The notes: generated by a model from the letters alone, not told the origin. Positions 8,315 through 16,437 are shown, numbered from the stretch's first letter. The stretch: DNA of 64,000 nt from Oscillospiraceae bacterium (GCA_018380115.1 JAGZUF010000005.1:1-64000), one strand, 5' to 3'. Numbers and translations: made by a program.

Positions 8315-9430
8315 TCAATAATACATATACACCTGGCAGGGTATCATGCCGTTATACAGCTTGCGGCGGCGCTGGGCCCTGCGGCCGAAATGCGCCTCGA
8401 AATCGGCGTCTGCCGTGATGATATACGCGCCCTTCACGCTGCACGCTGCAAGGCGCTGGCCCAGCGTGCGCTCCAGCGCGGCGGCGCCTGCGGCGTCGCC
8501 CAGGCGCTCGCCATAGGGCGGGTTCGTGAACACAAGGCTGCCCGCGCGGGGGGCAAAGTCCTTCACGTCGGCTTTGTAAAAGCGCACATGTGCATCAACC
8601 CCGGCCAGCTTGGCGTTGTGGGCGGCAAGGGCCACGGCGCTCTCGTCAATATCGAAGCCCACCGCCTCAAAGGGCGCGTCGCGCACCACCTGCTCCAGCG
8701 CGGCGGCGCGGGCGCGCTCGAACGTGCCGGCAGGCACAAATGCATACCGCTCCGCCGCAAAGCGGCGGCGCAGGCCGGGCGCGATGTGCAAAGCCTTCAT
8801 GGCCGCCTCGATGCACAGCGTGCCGCTGCCGCAGAACGGGTCCTGCACGGTGCTGTCCGGGTAGATGCGGCCTAAATCCAGCATGGCGCAGGCCAGCGTC
8901 TCTTTGATGGGGGCCAGCGTGCTCTGCCTGCGGTAGCCGCGCTTGTGCAGCCCCTCTCCGGAGGTATCCAGCATAATCTCCGCCTCGTTTTTGCGGATGG
9001 AAAAGCGGATGCGGTATTCCCCGCCGCTTTCGGGCAGGGCCTGCACGCGGTGGCCCTTTTTCAGCCGCTCCACCACGGCCTTTTTCACGATGCTCTGGCA
9101 CGCGGGCACGCTGGAAAGCTGGCTGGACAGGCTGCTGCCCTTCACAGGGAACGCCGCGTCCGCGGGCATCAGCTCTTCCCACGGCACGCTGTATGCCAAA
9201 TCGAACAATTCGTCAAACGTCATGGCACGGCCTGTTTTCAGCAAAAGCAAAATGCGCTCCGCACAGCGGCTGTGCAGGTTTGCAGCGGCCAGCACATCCG
9301 CGCCGCCTGTAAAGGCCACGCGCCCGTCCGTCACCGTCACGTCTTTGGCGCCGATGCGCCGGATGTCGAACGCCGCGGCGCTCTCTGCGCCGAAATAGCA
9401 CGGCGCTATCATGCGATATTCCAAATCCAT
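8315..9430 (-). CDS. class I SAM-dependent RNA methyltransferase with THUMP domain (COG0116, YpsC/RlmL-like)
   Basis: The protein is 371 residues. The N-terminal half (about 45-160) matches a THUMP RNA-binding domain. It is followed by GLHKRGYR and then a Rossmann methyltransferase with DPFCGSGTLCIEAA (SAM-binding motif) and NPPYGERLG near 305, the catalytic NPPY signature for N-methylation of a base in RNA. The expected role is guanine-N2 methylation of 23S rRNA or a similar target. Exact specificity cannot be read from the sequence. A -10-like TATAAT lies at 9486-9491 on the minus strand, inside the end of the upstream GNAT gene, so it may have its own promoter. Confidence 0.9.
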   Translation of the reverse strand: MDLEYRMIAPCYFGAESAAAFDIRRIGAKDVTVTDGRVAFTGGADVLAAANLHSRCAERILLLLKTGRAMTFDELFDLAYSVPWEELMPADAAFPVKGSSLSSQLSSVPACQSIVKKAVVERLKKGHRVQALPESGGEYRIRFSIRKNEAEIMLDTSGEGLHKRGYRRQSTLAPIKETLACAMLDLGRIYPDSTVQDPFCGSGTLCIEAAMKALHIAPGLRRRFAAERYAFVPAGTFERARAAALEQVVRDAPFEAVGFDIDESAVALAAHNAKLAGVDAHVRFYKADVKDFAPRAGSLVFTNPPYGERLGDAAGAAALERTLGQRLAACSVKGAYIITADADFEAHFGRRAQRRRKLYNGMIPCQVYMYY

Positions 9431-9486
9431 TCTCCTTCACCGGCTGCCGCGCGCGGCAAAGCGTGCGCGCCGCTTGTATGGGCCTA

Positions 9487-10005
9487 TTATAGCACACCGG
9501 GCGGCGGGTAGGCAAACGGCGCGGCACATACCCGCTCGAACGCAAGGCGCGGGCTGCCGTCCGCAAGGCGTATGGTGCCGCACTGCGCAAAGCCCAGCTT
9601 GCGCAGAAGGCCCCGCATGGGGGCGTTGTCCGCATGCGTGTCGATGCGCAGGCTTTCGCAGCGCCGCATGCAAAAGCAAAGGCACGCCGTGGCCGCGCCC
9701 CTCATGCGCCCGGGCGAGCAAAGCCGATGCACTACGCCGTAGGGCCCTGTGCGCAGCCATGCGCCGTCCAAGGCCTCGTACGCAGGCTCCGGCCCCATGT
9801 AAAATACGAACGCCGCGCCAAGCACGCCGTTTTCCCCGCACAGGTACAGCCGCCTTTCACGCATATCCTCCTCCAGCACAGCGCGCTGCGGGTAGCCGCC
9901 GCGCCACTGTGCGGCGTTGCCGTGCGCGGCCATAAAGCACCTGCCCTCGGCATACAGCGCGCACAGGGCGTCTATATCTCCCTTTTCCGCTGGGCGTATG
10001 TTCAT
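9487..10005 (-). CDS. GNAT family N-acetyltransferase
   Basis: This 172-residue protein begins MNIRPAEKGDIDALCALY, the usual first strand and helix of GNAT enzymes. A core follows with GVLGAAFVFY, GVVHRLCSPGRMRGAA (the acetyl-CoA pyrophosphate loop region, here PGRMRGAA) and THADNAPMRGLLRKLGF, the typical C-terminal signature. The start ATG has GGGAGAACAAG upstream. The substrate is unknown. Confidence 0.88.
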   Translation of the reverse strand: MNIRPAEKGDIDALCALYAEGRCFMAAHGNAAQWRGGYPQRAVLEEDMRERRLYLCGENGVLGAAFVFYMGPEPAYEALDGAWLRTGPYGVVHRLCSPGRMRGAATACLCFCMRRCESLRIDTHADNAPMRGLLRKLGFAQCGTIRLADGSPRLAFERVCAAPFAYPPPGVL

Positions 10006-10023
10006 CTTGTTCTCCCCTGTCTT

Positions 10024-10580
10024 TCAGGCCGAAATCAGGCAGGCCCCCCCCCCCCCCCGCGAAGCCGGTGGCATTTCATATGCGGGCATAGCCCTCTGTT
10101 CTTCGCGCGCGTTAACGCGCAAGTGCGGTCTGCCAGCCGCGTTTTGCTGTTGCTTGCCGCCCGCAAACGGGCTCTTCGGCTGCATTGTCAGCTGTTTTCC
10201 CATTTCATCTTCTGTCAACTGATTTTGTATGTACTCCTGTATCCGCCTTGTGTTTTTGCCTGCCGTATCTACATAGTACCCCCTGCACCAAAACTCTCTG
10301 CTTCGGTATTTGTACTTCAGTTCTCCAAACTGTTCGTATAGCATGGTGCTGCCCTTTCCCTTCAGGTATCCCATGAAACTTGCCACTGCCAGCTTCGGCG
10401 GAATCTCTACCAGCATATGTATGTGGTCCGGGCACACTTCTGCCTCTAGATTTTTACTCCTTTCCACTCGCACAACTGTCTCAGGAGACTCCCGGTTGTC
10501 ACCCTTTTTGCTTTGTAAAATACCTTCCTTCGGTACTTTGACGCAAATGTTATACTGTTCTGAATCACACGCTTCGCCAT
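10024..10580 (-). pseudogene. IS200/IS605-family TnpA, frameshifted
   Basis: The N-terminal part (ATG at 10580) reads MAKRVIQNSITFASKYRRK and then LLRQLCEWKGVKI before a stop near 10450. The C-terminal part continues in another frame with EAEVCPDHIHMLVEIPPKL, SFMGYLKGKGS, LKYKYRSREFW and GYYVDTAGKN, carrying the HUH metal site (HIH) and the catalytic Tyr. A small indel near 10450 separates the two. Each part matches IS200-type Y1 transposases closely. An extended frame from 10683 reaches this sequence through the upstream element DNA. The 3' end of the open frame contains a run of 15 G. Confidence 0.8.
10044..10058 (+). repeat. homopolymer tract C15
   Basis: Fifteen consecutive C (G on the coding minus strand) at the 3' edge of relic copy B. 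Tracts this long are prone to slippage and to sequencing error. Confidence 0.9.
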
Positions 10581-10860
10581 GAGGAAAGGTCATATGAAAC
10601 AGGACTTTTCCTTTTTGATCAATCCACTGGCCTGCTTTATTTAGTTTACTATAGACGACACTATGTGATGTTTGCAGTTCCATTTCGTATGTGATAAACT
10701 ATGGATGTCATTCAAGCCCATTTTGAATGTCCTCCCTTTGCTGTTTTTGTGCAGTTGGCAGACCGCACGTTTATTACAGCAAAGGGAGTTTTTCTTTTCT
10801 TCTCACCGCCATAGGCTTTTTTGTACCACTGGCCTAGCCAGTGGTTTTACTATACAAAAA
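10062..10860 (-). mobile_element. IS200-like relic, copy B
   Basis: This is the homolog of the relic at 107-966 and is the better preserved copy. Its ends share GCCGGTGGC...TGCGGGCAT on the left and CCAGTGG-TTTT...TACAAAAAG on the right. An internal 12-bp perfect inverted repeat pairs 10123-10134 (GTGCGGTCTGCC) with 10757-10768 (GGCAGACCGCAC). A TGGCCTAGCCA palindrome near the right end resembles the subterminal hairpins of IS200 elements. No target duplication is visible, as expected for this family. Confidence 0.7.
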
Positions 10861-10889
10861 GCCGGGGCCTGCCTTGCAGCAGGCCCCGG
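10856..10889 (-). terminator. terminator of hpf
   Basis: The 11-bp stem CCGGGGCCTGC/GCAGGCCCCGG has a 6-base loop and is followed on the minus strand by TTTTT. It lies 16 bp past the hpf stop. Confidence 0.85.
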
Positions 10890-10905
10890 GCATGTCGTGC
10901 GTGGC

Positions 10906-11436
10906 TCAGCGCTCCGGCACCAGCAGGCCGTAGGTGCCGTTGTGGCGGCGGTACACCGCCTGCACCTCGTCGGTGTCTGCGCTGCGGAACAGGAAGAACT
11001 CGTGCCCCAGAAGGTTCATTTCCAGAATGGCCTCCTCTACCGTGGCGGGCTTCACCGAGAAGTGCTTTTCGCGCACGGGCACATAGGCCTCCTCTTCCTC
11101 GGCGGCTGCGGGCATTTCGGGCTCAAACGCCACCATGGCGGGCTGGGCCAGCCTGTCGGACAGGCGCTTGCGGTTTTTTACGATGCGCCGCTCCAGCAAA
11201 TCGTAGGCGGCGTCCAGCGCGTCCTCCATTCTATCGGCAGATTTCTCGGCCCGGCAGGTGTAGCCCTTGTCCTTTACAGTAAGCTCTACCGTCTGCCAGT
11301 CCTTCTCTACCGTCACCGTCACCTGGGCCTGCGCCTCGGGTGAAAAGAACTTATCCAGCTTGGCAAGTTTTGTCTGGGCGCGCTGCAAAAACGCCTCTTT
11401 CAGCGAAACCTTTCTTCCTGTGCATGTCAGTTTCAT
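10906..11436 (-). CDS. hpf: ribosome hibernation promoting factor, long form
   Basis: This 176-residue protein has an N-terminal HPF/RaiA domain (MKLTCTGRKVSLKEAF...DYLLERRIVK-type pattern, about 1-100). An acidic linker and the C-terminal dimerisation domain follow (VREKHFSVKPATVEEAILEMNLLGHEFFLFR), characteristic of the long HPF that forms 100S ribosome dimers in Firmicutes. It inactivates ribosomes in stationary phase. The gene has its own promoter at 11514-11542 and its own terminator. Confidence 0.95.
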   Translation of the reverse strand: MKLTCTGRKVSLKEAFLQRAQTKLAKLDKFFSPEAQAQVTVTVEKDWQTVELTVKDKGYTCRAEKSADRMEDALDAAYDLLERRIVKNRKRLSDRLAQPAMVAFEPEMPAAAEEEEAYVPVREKHFSVKPATVEEAILEMNLLGHEFFLFRSADTDEVQAVYRRHNGTYGLLVPER

Positions 11437-11513
11437 AAGCCAAAGCCTCCTTTATACAAAAGCGGAGCTTTGCGCGCGGCTGCGCGCCGTGCGCGCTGCG
11501 CTTCTTTACTGCT

Positions 11514-11542
11514 ATTATAGCACGAAGCCCGGCTGGTTACAA
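11514..11542 (-). promoter_or_regulatory. SigA promoter of hpf
   Basis: On the minus strand, TTGTAA (11537-11542) and TATAAT (11514-11519) are 17 bp apart, about 75 bp upstream of the start codon. Confidence 0.75.
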
Positions 11543-11592
11543 GCAAGATATCTTCGTTTTTCACAGTTATTCGCATGAAATTTTCGTGAATT

Positions 11593-12207
11593 TTATGCCT
11601 TTTGCCCCTTTTGCTGTGGCACAGTAAAATGCAGCACCCTGCCGTGCGGCAGAATAAGCGGCACATACTGCCCGCCGGGGCCAAGGCTTTGCAGCCCGCG
11701 TGCGAACATCTGCACCGGGATGCTGACGCCGCCGTGCGCCACCAGCAGCACGGCGCCCGGCCCGCGCCCCAGCGCGCGCAGAAAGCCCTGCACACGGGCA
11801 TAAAATTCACCTGCGGGCTCGGCGCCCGGCGCGGGGCAGGGCACCTCCGGGTGCCAGAATGCCTCGAAGTCGAAATCCTCCTTTCGCAGGCCCTCATAGG
11901 CGCCGAAATCCCGCTCGGCCAGGGCGGGCTGCGTGTAGACGGGCACATTTGTGCCGCACAGCAGGATATGCGCCGTCTGCTGTGCGCGGCACAGCGGCGA
12001 GACGTACGCCGCGTCCAGCTTCACACCGGCCAGCCGGGCGCGCAGGGCCGCGGCCTGCCGCCTGCCCTCGGCATTGATGGGAATATCGGCCCGGCCCTGC
12101 AGTTTCCAAGTGATGTTCCAGTCTGTCTGGCCGTGACGCACAAAGTAAATATCCGTAGCTCTCCCGCCCTTTCCTGCGCCGCAAGGCGCCAAAAAGGGCG
12201 GCCTCAA
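11593..12207 (-). CDS. histidine phosphatase family protein (phosphoglycerate-mutase-like)
   Basis: The N-terminal YFVRHGQTDWN carries the phospho-accepting His of the RHG motif. GRADIPINAEGRRQA, SPLCRAQQTA and VAHGGV (second catalytic His) complete the branch-1 histidine phosphatase fold at about 200 residues. Substrates in the family range from phosphoglycerate to alpha-ribazole phosphate and cannot be told from the sequence. The start is uncertain. ATG 12207 and TTG 12192 both lie inside the terminator of the preceding gene, and a GGCGGGAGAG site points to a non-standard start just before DIYFVRHG. It follows yabR on the same strand. Confidence 0.85.
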   Translation of the reverse strand: MRPPFLAPCGAGKGGRATDIYFVRHGQTDWNITWKLQGRADIPINAEGRRQAAALRARLAGVKLDAAYVSPLCRAQQTAHILLCGTNVPVYTQPALAERDFGAYEGLRKEDFDFEAFWHPEVPCPAPGAEPAGEFYARVQGFLRALGRGPGAVLLVAHGGVSIPVQMFARGLQSLGPGGQYVPLILPHGRVLHFTVPQQKGQKA

Positions 12208-12223
12208 ACCTCTGGCCGCCCTT
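12191..12223 (-). terminator. terminator after yabR
   Basis: The stem AAGGGCGGCC/GGCCGCCCTT is followed on the minus strand by TTTTT. It separates yabR from the histidine phosphatase gene. Confidence 0.75.
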
Positions 12224-12257
12224 GCACATGCTTTCTGTTTTTTGGTGCCTGCCGCGC

Positions 12258-12674
12258 TCAGCGCCTGCGGGAATACCCGCCGCCGCGGCGGTTTTCGGTA
12301 ACGCGGCGCAGGTCTGATATTTTTTCTTCGCTGCGCGATTTGAACTGGCTCATCATGTCTTCAAACGACATGTTCTGCTGAGGCGCGCTTTGGCGCGGCT
12401 GCCACACACGGCCTGTGTCCGCCCGGGTGGGCTTGGGCTTTGGCAGCGTGCGCTTGATGGAGAGGGCAATTTTGCCGTCGTCCGAAACGTTCATCACCTT
12501 TACCTTTACCGTCTGGCCCTCGCTCAGCACGTCTGAAAGCTCCTGAACATATTCGTTTGAAACTTCCGAAATGTGCACCATGCCCGTTTTGCCGTCCGGC
12601 AGCAGCACAAATGCGCCGAACTTCTTTACGCCGGTAACTTTGCCTTCTACAATGCTTCCAACCTCAACTGCCAT
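12258..12674 (-). CDS. yabR: S1 RNA-binding domain protein (YabR-like)
   Basis: This 138-residue protein has one S1 domain at residues 3-75 (VGSIVEGKVTGVKKFGAFV, GMVHISEVS, VKVKVMNVSDDGKIALSIK). A charged, Arg-rich C-terminal tail ends RRGGGYSRRR. It matches YabR/general stress protein 13-type proteins, which bind RNA or ribosomes. The context supports this: it is the last gene of the yabP-yabQ-divIC-yabR arrangement conserved in spore formers. Confidence 0.88.
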   Translation of the reverse strand: MAVEVGSIVEGKVTGVKKFGAFVLLPDGKTGMVHISEVSNEYVQELSDVLSEGQTVKVKVMNVSDDGKIALSIKRTLPKPKPTRADTGRVWQPRQSAPQQNMSFEDMMSQFKSRSEEKISDLRRVTENRRGGGYSRRR

Positions 12675-12751
12675 GAAATGAGAAACTCCTTTTTTATAAA
12701 AATCGCACGGTGCCAGCCACCGTAAGCCGCAAAATAACAGAGGCGGAAACC

Positions 12752-13054
12752 TTAGCCGCCCGTATTGGCACCGTCGATAAAGATGCGCTCGTCCGGCCGC
12801 GCATAGCCCAGCTTATCGCGGGCCACGCGCTCCATATACGAGGCTTCGTCGTCCGCCTGGGTGGTGCGCTGTATCTCTTCGTTCTGCGCCTGCTGCGCGG
12901 CCACCTGCTGGCTTATATTTTCCAGCTGCTGGCGCTTTGCCGCAATTTCCATCTGCGCGCACACGAAGCTTACCGCAAGGTATACGCACAGAAAAAGCAG
13001 GCCCAGCTTCAGCGCAAGGCCGGAGAAAGAGCGCCTTTGCTTGCGCGCGTGCAC
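12752..13054 (-). CDS. divIC: septum formation initiator, DivIC/FtsL-like
   Basis: About 100 residues: a basic N-terminus, one transmembrane helix (LKLGLLFLCVYLAVSFVCA) and a Gln/Glu-rich coiled coil (about 45-75). The C-terminal EASYMERVARDKLGYARPDERIFID segment is typical of DivIC. It is a bitopic division protein that complexes with FtsL and DivIB. A GTG start at 13054 is preferred because AAGGGAAG precedes it; a longer GTG frame begins at 13108 without a site. It lies between yabQ and yabR as in Bacillus. Confidence 0.88.
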   Translation of the reverse strand: MHARKQRRSFSGLALKLGLLFLCVYLAVSFVCAQMEIAAKRQQLENISQQVAAQQAQNEEIQRTTQADDEASYMERVARDKLGYARPDERIFIDGANTGG

Positions 13055-13122
13055 GTATACCACTTCCCTTCTGTGCCGGTGCCATGGCGCAGAGAGCAAA
13101 GCAAGCACACCGCGCCATGTTG

Positions 13123-13620
13123 TTACTCTGAATTATACAACACCCGCGCGCTTTTTTGCAACTGTTTTGTGGGGGGCGGGCCATGTTTTTTGCCCCGGCC
13201 TGCGCGCCGCTTTCCGGCCGCACGCATTTTGCACGCCGCAGTGCGCCAGTTGTGCGCCGATTGGCGCACAGGCTCCGCCAGCCTGGCAAGTGGCCCGGCC
13301 GCGCACCGCGCAAGGCGCATGCACATGGTACGCAGGCGCCGCGCCGGGGCGGCCAGCAGCCCGCGCAGGGCAAGAAAGGCCGCGGCCATGCCGCACAGCG
13401 TATACCAGCGGGGCACCCCCGCATAAAAAATGCTGACGGCGGCGGCCCGCCAGGCCACCAGCGCGCCAAAGGCAAACAGCGCGTCGCAGGCGAACACCGC
13501 CCAGCGCGCGCTGCCCAGCACCGCACGCAGCAGCGTATAGCCTGCGCACAGCCAGGCGCCCAGCCCCATGGAGAGGAAAAGGTCCCGCACGGCCTCGGGC
13601 GGCGTAACCGGCGCCAGCAT
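13123..13620 (-). CDS. yabQ: spore cortex biosynthesis protein YabQ
   Basis: This 165-residue protein has four hydrophobic segments in its first 110 residues (GLGAWLCAGYTLL, WAVFACDALFAFGALVAW, WYTLCGMAAAFLAL and neighbours) and a basic C-terminal tail. Size, topology and position directly after yabP identify it as YabQ, a SigE-controlled forespore outer-membrane protein needed for cortex assembly. Its ATG overlaps the yabP TGA, so the two are translationally coupled. The sequence itself is weakly conserved, so the call rests partly on synteny. Confidence 0.82.
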   Translation of the reverse strand: MLAPVTPPEAVRDLFLSMGLGAWLCAGYTLLRAVLGSARWAVFACDALFAFGALVAWRAAAVSIFYAGVPRWYTLCGMAAAFLALRGLLAAPARRLRTMCMRLARCAAGPLARLAEPVRQSAHNWRTAACKMRAAGKRRAGRGKKHGPPPTKQLQKSARVLYNSE

Positions 13621-13913
13621 CAGCGCGCCAGCCTTTTGAAAAAGCCGCCCACTGTTTTTTCGCGCGGCCTTGTATACTGCACATATTCAATGCTGCCGGA
13701 TATGGACACCTCGCCCGTGCGCACGCTCAGCTCGCCCACGCTCAGGCCTTCGCCGCCCACATTCAGCATGCCGCACGGCGTTTTCAGCACAGCGCCCATG
13801 GCGTCATACGACACAATGGCCTCAATGCCCGTCGCCACCAGCCTTTCACAGTTTTCCATGCGCAGCGTGTGCTGCGCCGCAGGCGCCTTTTCGGCGCGCA
13901 GCGGTTCGTTCAT
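13620..13913 (-). CDS. yabP: sporulation protein YabP
   Basis: This 97-residue protein starts MNEPLRAEKAPAAQHTLRMENCERLVATGIEAI. The family core follows: SYDAMGAVLKTPCGMLNVGGEGLSV, with LSVRTGEVSISGSIEYVQY. YabP-family proteins act in the mother cell during spore cortex formation. The start at 13913 is favoured over 13946 by fit to the family and by a GGGGGCG site. It is coupled to yabQ. Upstream, the usual neighbour rqcP (yabO) is 1.1 kb away rather than adjacent. Confidence 0.9.
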   Translation of the reverse strand: MNEPLRAEKAPAAQHTLRMENCERLVATGIEAIVSYDAMGAVLKTPCGMLNVGGEGLSVGELSVRTGEVSISGSIEYVQYTRPREKTVGGFFKRLAR

Positions 13914-14354
13914 ATTCCAGCGCCCCCTTTTTGCTTCTGTTTTCACTGTATGCGCCGCATCGCGGCGCTATGCTGGTTCGGGGCCGCTGCCGCCGTCCCC
14001 CTGTACGGCGCGCAGATATGGGCGCGCGGGGCCCGAGCCTTTTTGTGCTTCTTTTATTTTTTGTGCGGCCGCGCCGCCTCCCGGCCCCAGCCGAAGATAT
14101 GGCAGGCGCCGGCTGCGTCCAAGGGCATGGGGGGCCAGCCGGCGCCGCCGCAAAGCATGCGGAAACCAACGCGCCAAAGCACAAGTTTTAATTTGCCCTG
14201 TCTTTAAGGGCGCCCGGCAGCGGCCCGCAGGCGGCGGGGCGTCCAAGGAAAAAAGGCTGTGCCTGACGAGATGTACCGCCCTCTACGCGATACTATGCCA
14301 TGGGAAAAGCGTGCGGGCACACCCATGCCCCTATTTGCCGCGCCCAGCCGCCTT

Positions 14355-14640
14355 CCACACAAAACGCGCGTCAAAGGCGCGTTGATACAAAAACACCAGT
14401 TTTGGCTGGCGGTTTTGGCACTGCCTGATGCACCCATCCAAAACCGCCGGGCCAAAGCTGCCCGGCACCCCGGAAACGGCGGTTTTGGATGCAGGGCGGG
14501 GAGGCTTTCTGCAGGCCACCCTTTGCGGCTGCCGGGGAAATCTGAAGAAGCCATGCGCAAAAAATGCCTTTCAGGGGGCAATGGCCTCTTGTGTCAATGC
14601 GCCAAAACAGCGCGCGCTATTTTCCTTTACAGCAAAGGCC
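14355..14640. repeat. dispersed intergenic repeat R1, copy 1
   Basis: This stretch aligns, with divergence, to 32875-33185. Shared blocks include AAAGG-GCGTTGA, AAAACAC-(A/G)GTTTTGG, CCGGGCCAAA and GGC-ACCCTTTG-GGCTGCC. It occupies the gap between rqcP and yabP. The rest of 13947-14929 shows no convincing gene. A perfect GC palindrome lies at 14763-14792 (GGGGCCCGGCAG/CTGCCGGGCCCC). Confidence 0.55.
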
Positions 14641-14929
14641 GCACGGAAACCGAGCGGGTATGCACGCGTTTTCGCCTGCCATGCTCTGCGCGCAGGCATA
14701 TCTCTCCAACTTTGCCCATGCCGGTTGTCCGGCTGTCTTGCAAACAGGGCTGTAAAAGGGCATGGGGCCCGGCAGCTTTCACTGCCGGGCCCCGTACCCC
14801 CTGCCGGAAAAATATGAGAAGCTAAGTTTTTGCTTTGCGCGCTCTGTAGGGGTGCCCTTTCCACACAGGGCGGGCATTATAAGCCCTGTGCGGGCACATG
14901 AACACGCCTGTTCAGCGTGCAGGCGGGAC

Positions 14930-15055
14930 TCAGCCCCAATTCTGCTCATAGCCCGCTATTCCACCGGTGTTTACGTCCACTGTGACGCTGTATTCCGTCC
15001 AGCCAGATTTCCGCTCGAGCCCGTACAGGGCGCGGGCCCCGCAAGGGCCCGCGCT
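14930..15055 (-). pseudogene. remnant of a PepSY-like protein
   Basis: Directly after the rqcP stop, the same minus-strand frame stays open for 41 codons and ends with WTEYSVTVDVNTGGIAGYEQ then NWG and a TGA stop. Alternating strands with VDVNTG..GYE are the hallmark of the C-terminal half of a PepSY domain. No start codon or N-terminal half is present, so I read it as a decayed 3' fragment inserted in the yab cluster. Chance similarity is possible at this length. Confidence 0.35.
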
Positions 15056-15295
15056 TTACAGCACCACATACATCTCGCGCGCAACGTCCTTGCCTGCGGG
15101 CGCCTGGGTGGAAAGCACCCGCACCTTTACCGGGGCGCTGCCGAAGGCTATCTCAATTTCGTCGCCCTCCTTCACGGCATAGCTGGCCTTCACCGGGCGG
15201 CCGTTCACAGTAATGCGGCCTGCGTCGGCCACCTCGTTTGCCACGGTGCGCCGCTTGATGAGGCGGCTCACCTTCAAAAATTTATCAATGCGCAT
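15056..15295 (-). CDS. rqcP: S4-domain RNA-binding protein RqcP (YabO)
   Basis: This 79-residue protein begins MRIDKFLKVSRLIKRRTVA, followed by GRITVNGRPVKASYAVKEGD, a complete S4 domain. RqcP binds the 50S-tRNA-nascent-chain complex with RqcH and supports C-terminal alanine tailing in ribosome rescue. An AAGGAGG site precedes the ATG at 15295. It lies between HU and the yabPQ-divIC-yabR group, as in Bacillus (where mazG/yabN precede it), though the downstream link is broken here. Confidence 0.93.
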   Translation of the reverse strand: MRIDKFLKVSRLIKRRTVANEVADAGRITVNGRPVKASYAVKEGDEIEIAFGSAPVKVRVLSTQAPAGKDVAREMYVVL

Positions 15296-15341
15296 ATTGC
15301 CCTCCTTCCCTGCCCCGCCCGCGGCGGCGGGGCTTTGCAAG

Positions 15342-15378
15342 CAAAAGGCCCGCGCGCGCCTTTGCGGCGCGCACGGGC
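15342..15378 (-). terminator. terminator of the HU gene
   Basis: The 13-bp stem GCCCGCGCGCGCC/GGCGCGCACGGGC (one mismatch) has a 5-base loop and is followed by CTTTT on the minus strand. It lies between HU and rqcP, so rqcP may depend on read-through. Confidence 0.65.
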
Positions 15379-15398
15379 AATGTTCAGCGAAAGAAAAC

Positions 15399-15671
15399 TT
15401 ATTTCACGGCGTCCTTCAGGGCCTTGCCGGCCTTGAACGCGGGGGCCACCGTGGCGGGGATCTTGATGGTCTCTTTCGTGCGCGGGTTGCGGCCCGTGCG
15501 CTCGGGGCGCTTGCGCGTTTCAAACGTGCCGAAGCCCACCAGAGAAACCTTGTCGCCAGCCTTCAGCGCGGCGGTGATGCCCTCCAGAACGGCGTTCACG
15601 GCCTTTTCGGCGTCTTTCTTCGTCAGCTCCGCGTCCGCGGCGACTTTCGCGATCAGTTCAACTTTCGTCAT
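15399..15671 (-). CDS. hup: DNA-binding protein HU
   Basis: The protein is 90 residues: MTKVELIAKVAADAELTKKDAEKA, then FGTFETRKRPERTGRNPRT and IKIPATVAPAFKAGKALKDAV. It is complete, including the beta-arm Arg/Pro segment. It is a dimeric nucleoid protein. GGAGG lies 8 bases before the ATG. A promoter-like pair lies on the minus strand at 15734-15761. Confidence 0.97.
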   Translation of the reverse strand: MTKVELIAKVAADAELTKKDAEKAVNAVLEGITAALKAGDKVSLVGFGTFETRKRPERTGRNPRTKETIKIPATVAPAFKAGKALKDAVK

Positions 15672-15733
15672 TTGTCGTAACCTCCAACAATTTTCCTTTT
15701 CGCGTGTGCTGCGCGCAGCGCGCATGCGACACT

Positions 15734-15761
15734 ATCATGAACAGGGCGCTGCCCTGTGCAA
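15734..15761 (-). promoter_or_regulatory. candidate HU promoter with dyad
   Basis: On the minus strand, TTGCAC (15756-15761) and CATGAT (15734-15739) are 16 bp apart. The spacer contains a dyad (ACAGGGC/GCCCTGT, 15741-15757) that could be an operator or coincidence. In 15850-16056 I see no feature. Confidence 0.4.
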
Positions 15762-16056
15762 GCCCTTTGTACGGCAGTATGCCCCGTTTGCCCGCGGGCT
15801 AAACACCGCACAAACCAGGGGCGGCCATGCCCCGGGCTGGCCTATATGATTTTACATGAACCGCCCTCAGATTGCAACCCCTTTTGCCGTTTTTTCGCCG
15901 GATTTGACGCATTCCGGGGCCATTTTATGCAATTTTTCACGGCATGGGGCGCAAAGCCGCGGCAGGAAAACGGTATTGAGTTACTTTTCTTTCTCTTCAC
16001 GCCCGCGCACGCCGGCGGCCTTTGCAGGCCTGGCCACGAAAAAGCTTGTGCGCGGC

Positions 16057-16437
16057 TTACCCCAGTTGACACCCGCACCCAGGACAAAACATGGCCTCCT
16101 TCTCAACCTCCGCGCCGCACTGGGGGCAGCACTTCACACTGGAGGCCGCGGCGGGCTGGGCCTGCGGCTGCTGCGCGCCGCCCGCGCGCAGGGCGGCTAT
16201 TTTCGCCTCAATAGCGGCAATGTCCTCGCACAGGCCCTCTATAAAGGCTTCGTTCTCTTCGCCGGTGCGGCGCAGCGAATACACAAGCGCGCCAAGCTCG
16301 CGCTGGGCGCGGCCCAGCTTCGATTCCAGCGCCACCAGCCTTGCCTCCTTTTTGCCCTTTTCATACAGCGTACCAGCCGTGCGCATGGCGGAATCGGCCA
16401 CCTGGGCACCCGCCTGCTTCAATTTGTTCCAATCCAT
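16057..16437 (-). CDS. coiled-coil zinc-ribbon protein
   Basis: This 126-residue protein starts MDWNKLKQAGAQVADSAMRTAG. It has a long helical/coiled-coil region with heptads rich in Leu, Ala and Glu (about 25-85) and an Ala/Gln linker. The C-terminal zinc ribbon is CPQCGAEV...CPGCGCQLG. There is no membrane segment. Similar small proteins are annotated only as zinc-ribbon domain proteins. It is the last member of the co-directional cluster, 93 bp after the nucleoside kinase gene. Confidence 0.8.
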   Translation of the reverse strand: MDWNKLKQAGAQVADSAMRTAGTLYEKGKKEARLVALESKLGRAQRELGALVYSLRRTGEENEAFIEGLCEDIAAIEAKIAALRAGGAQQPQAQPAAASSVKCCPQCGAEVEKEAMFCPGCGCQLG

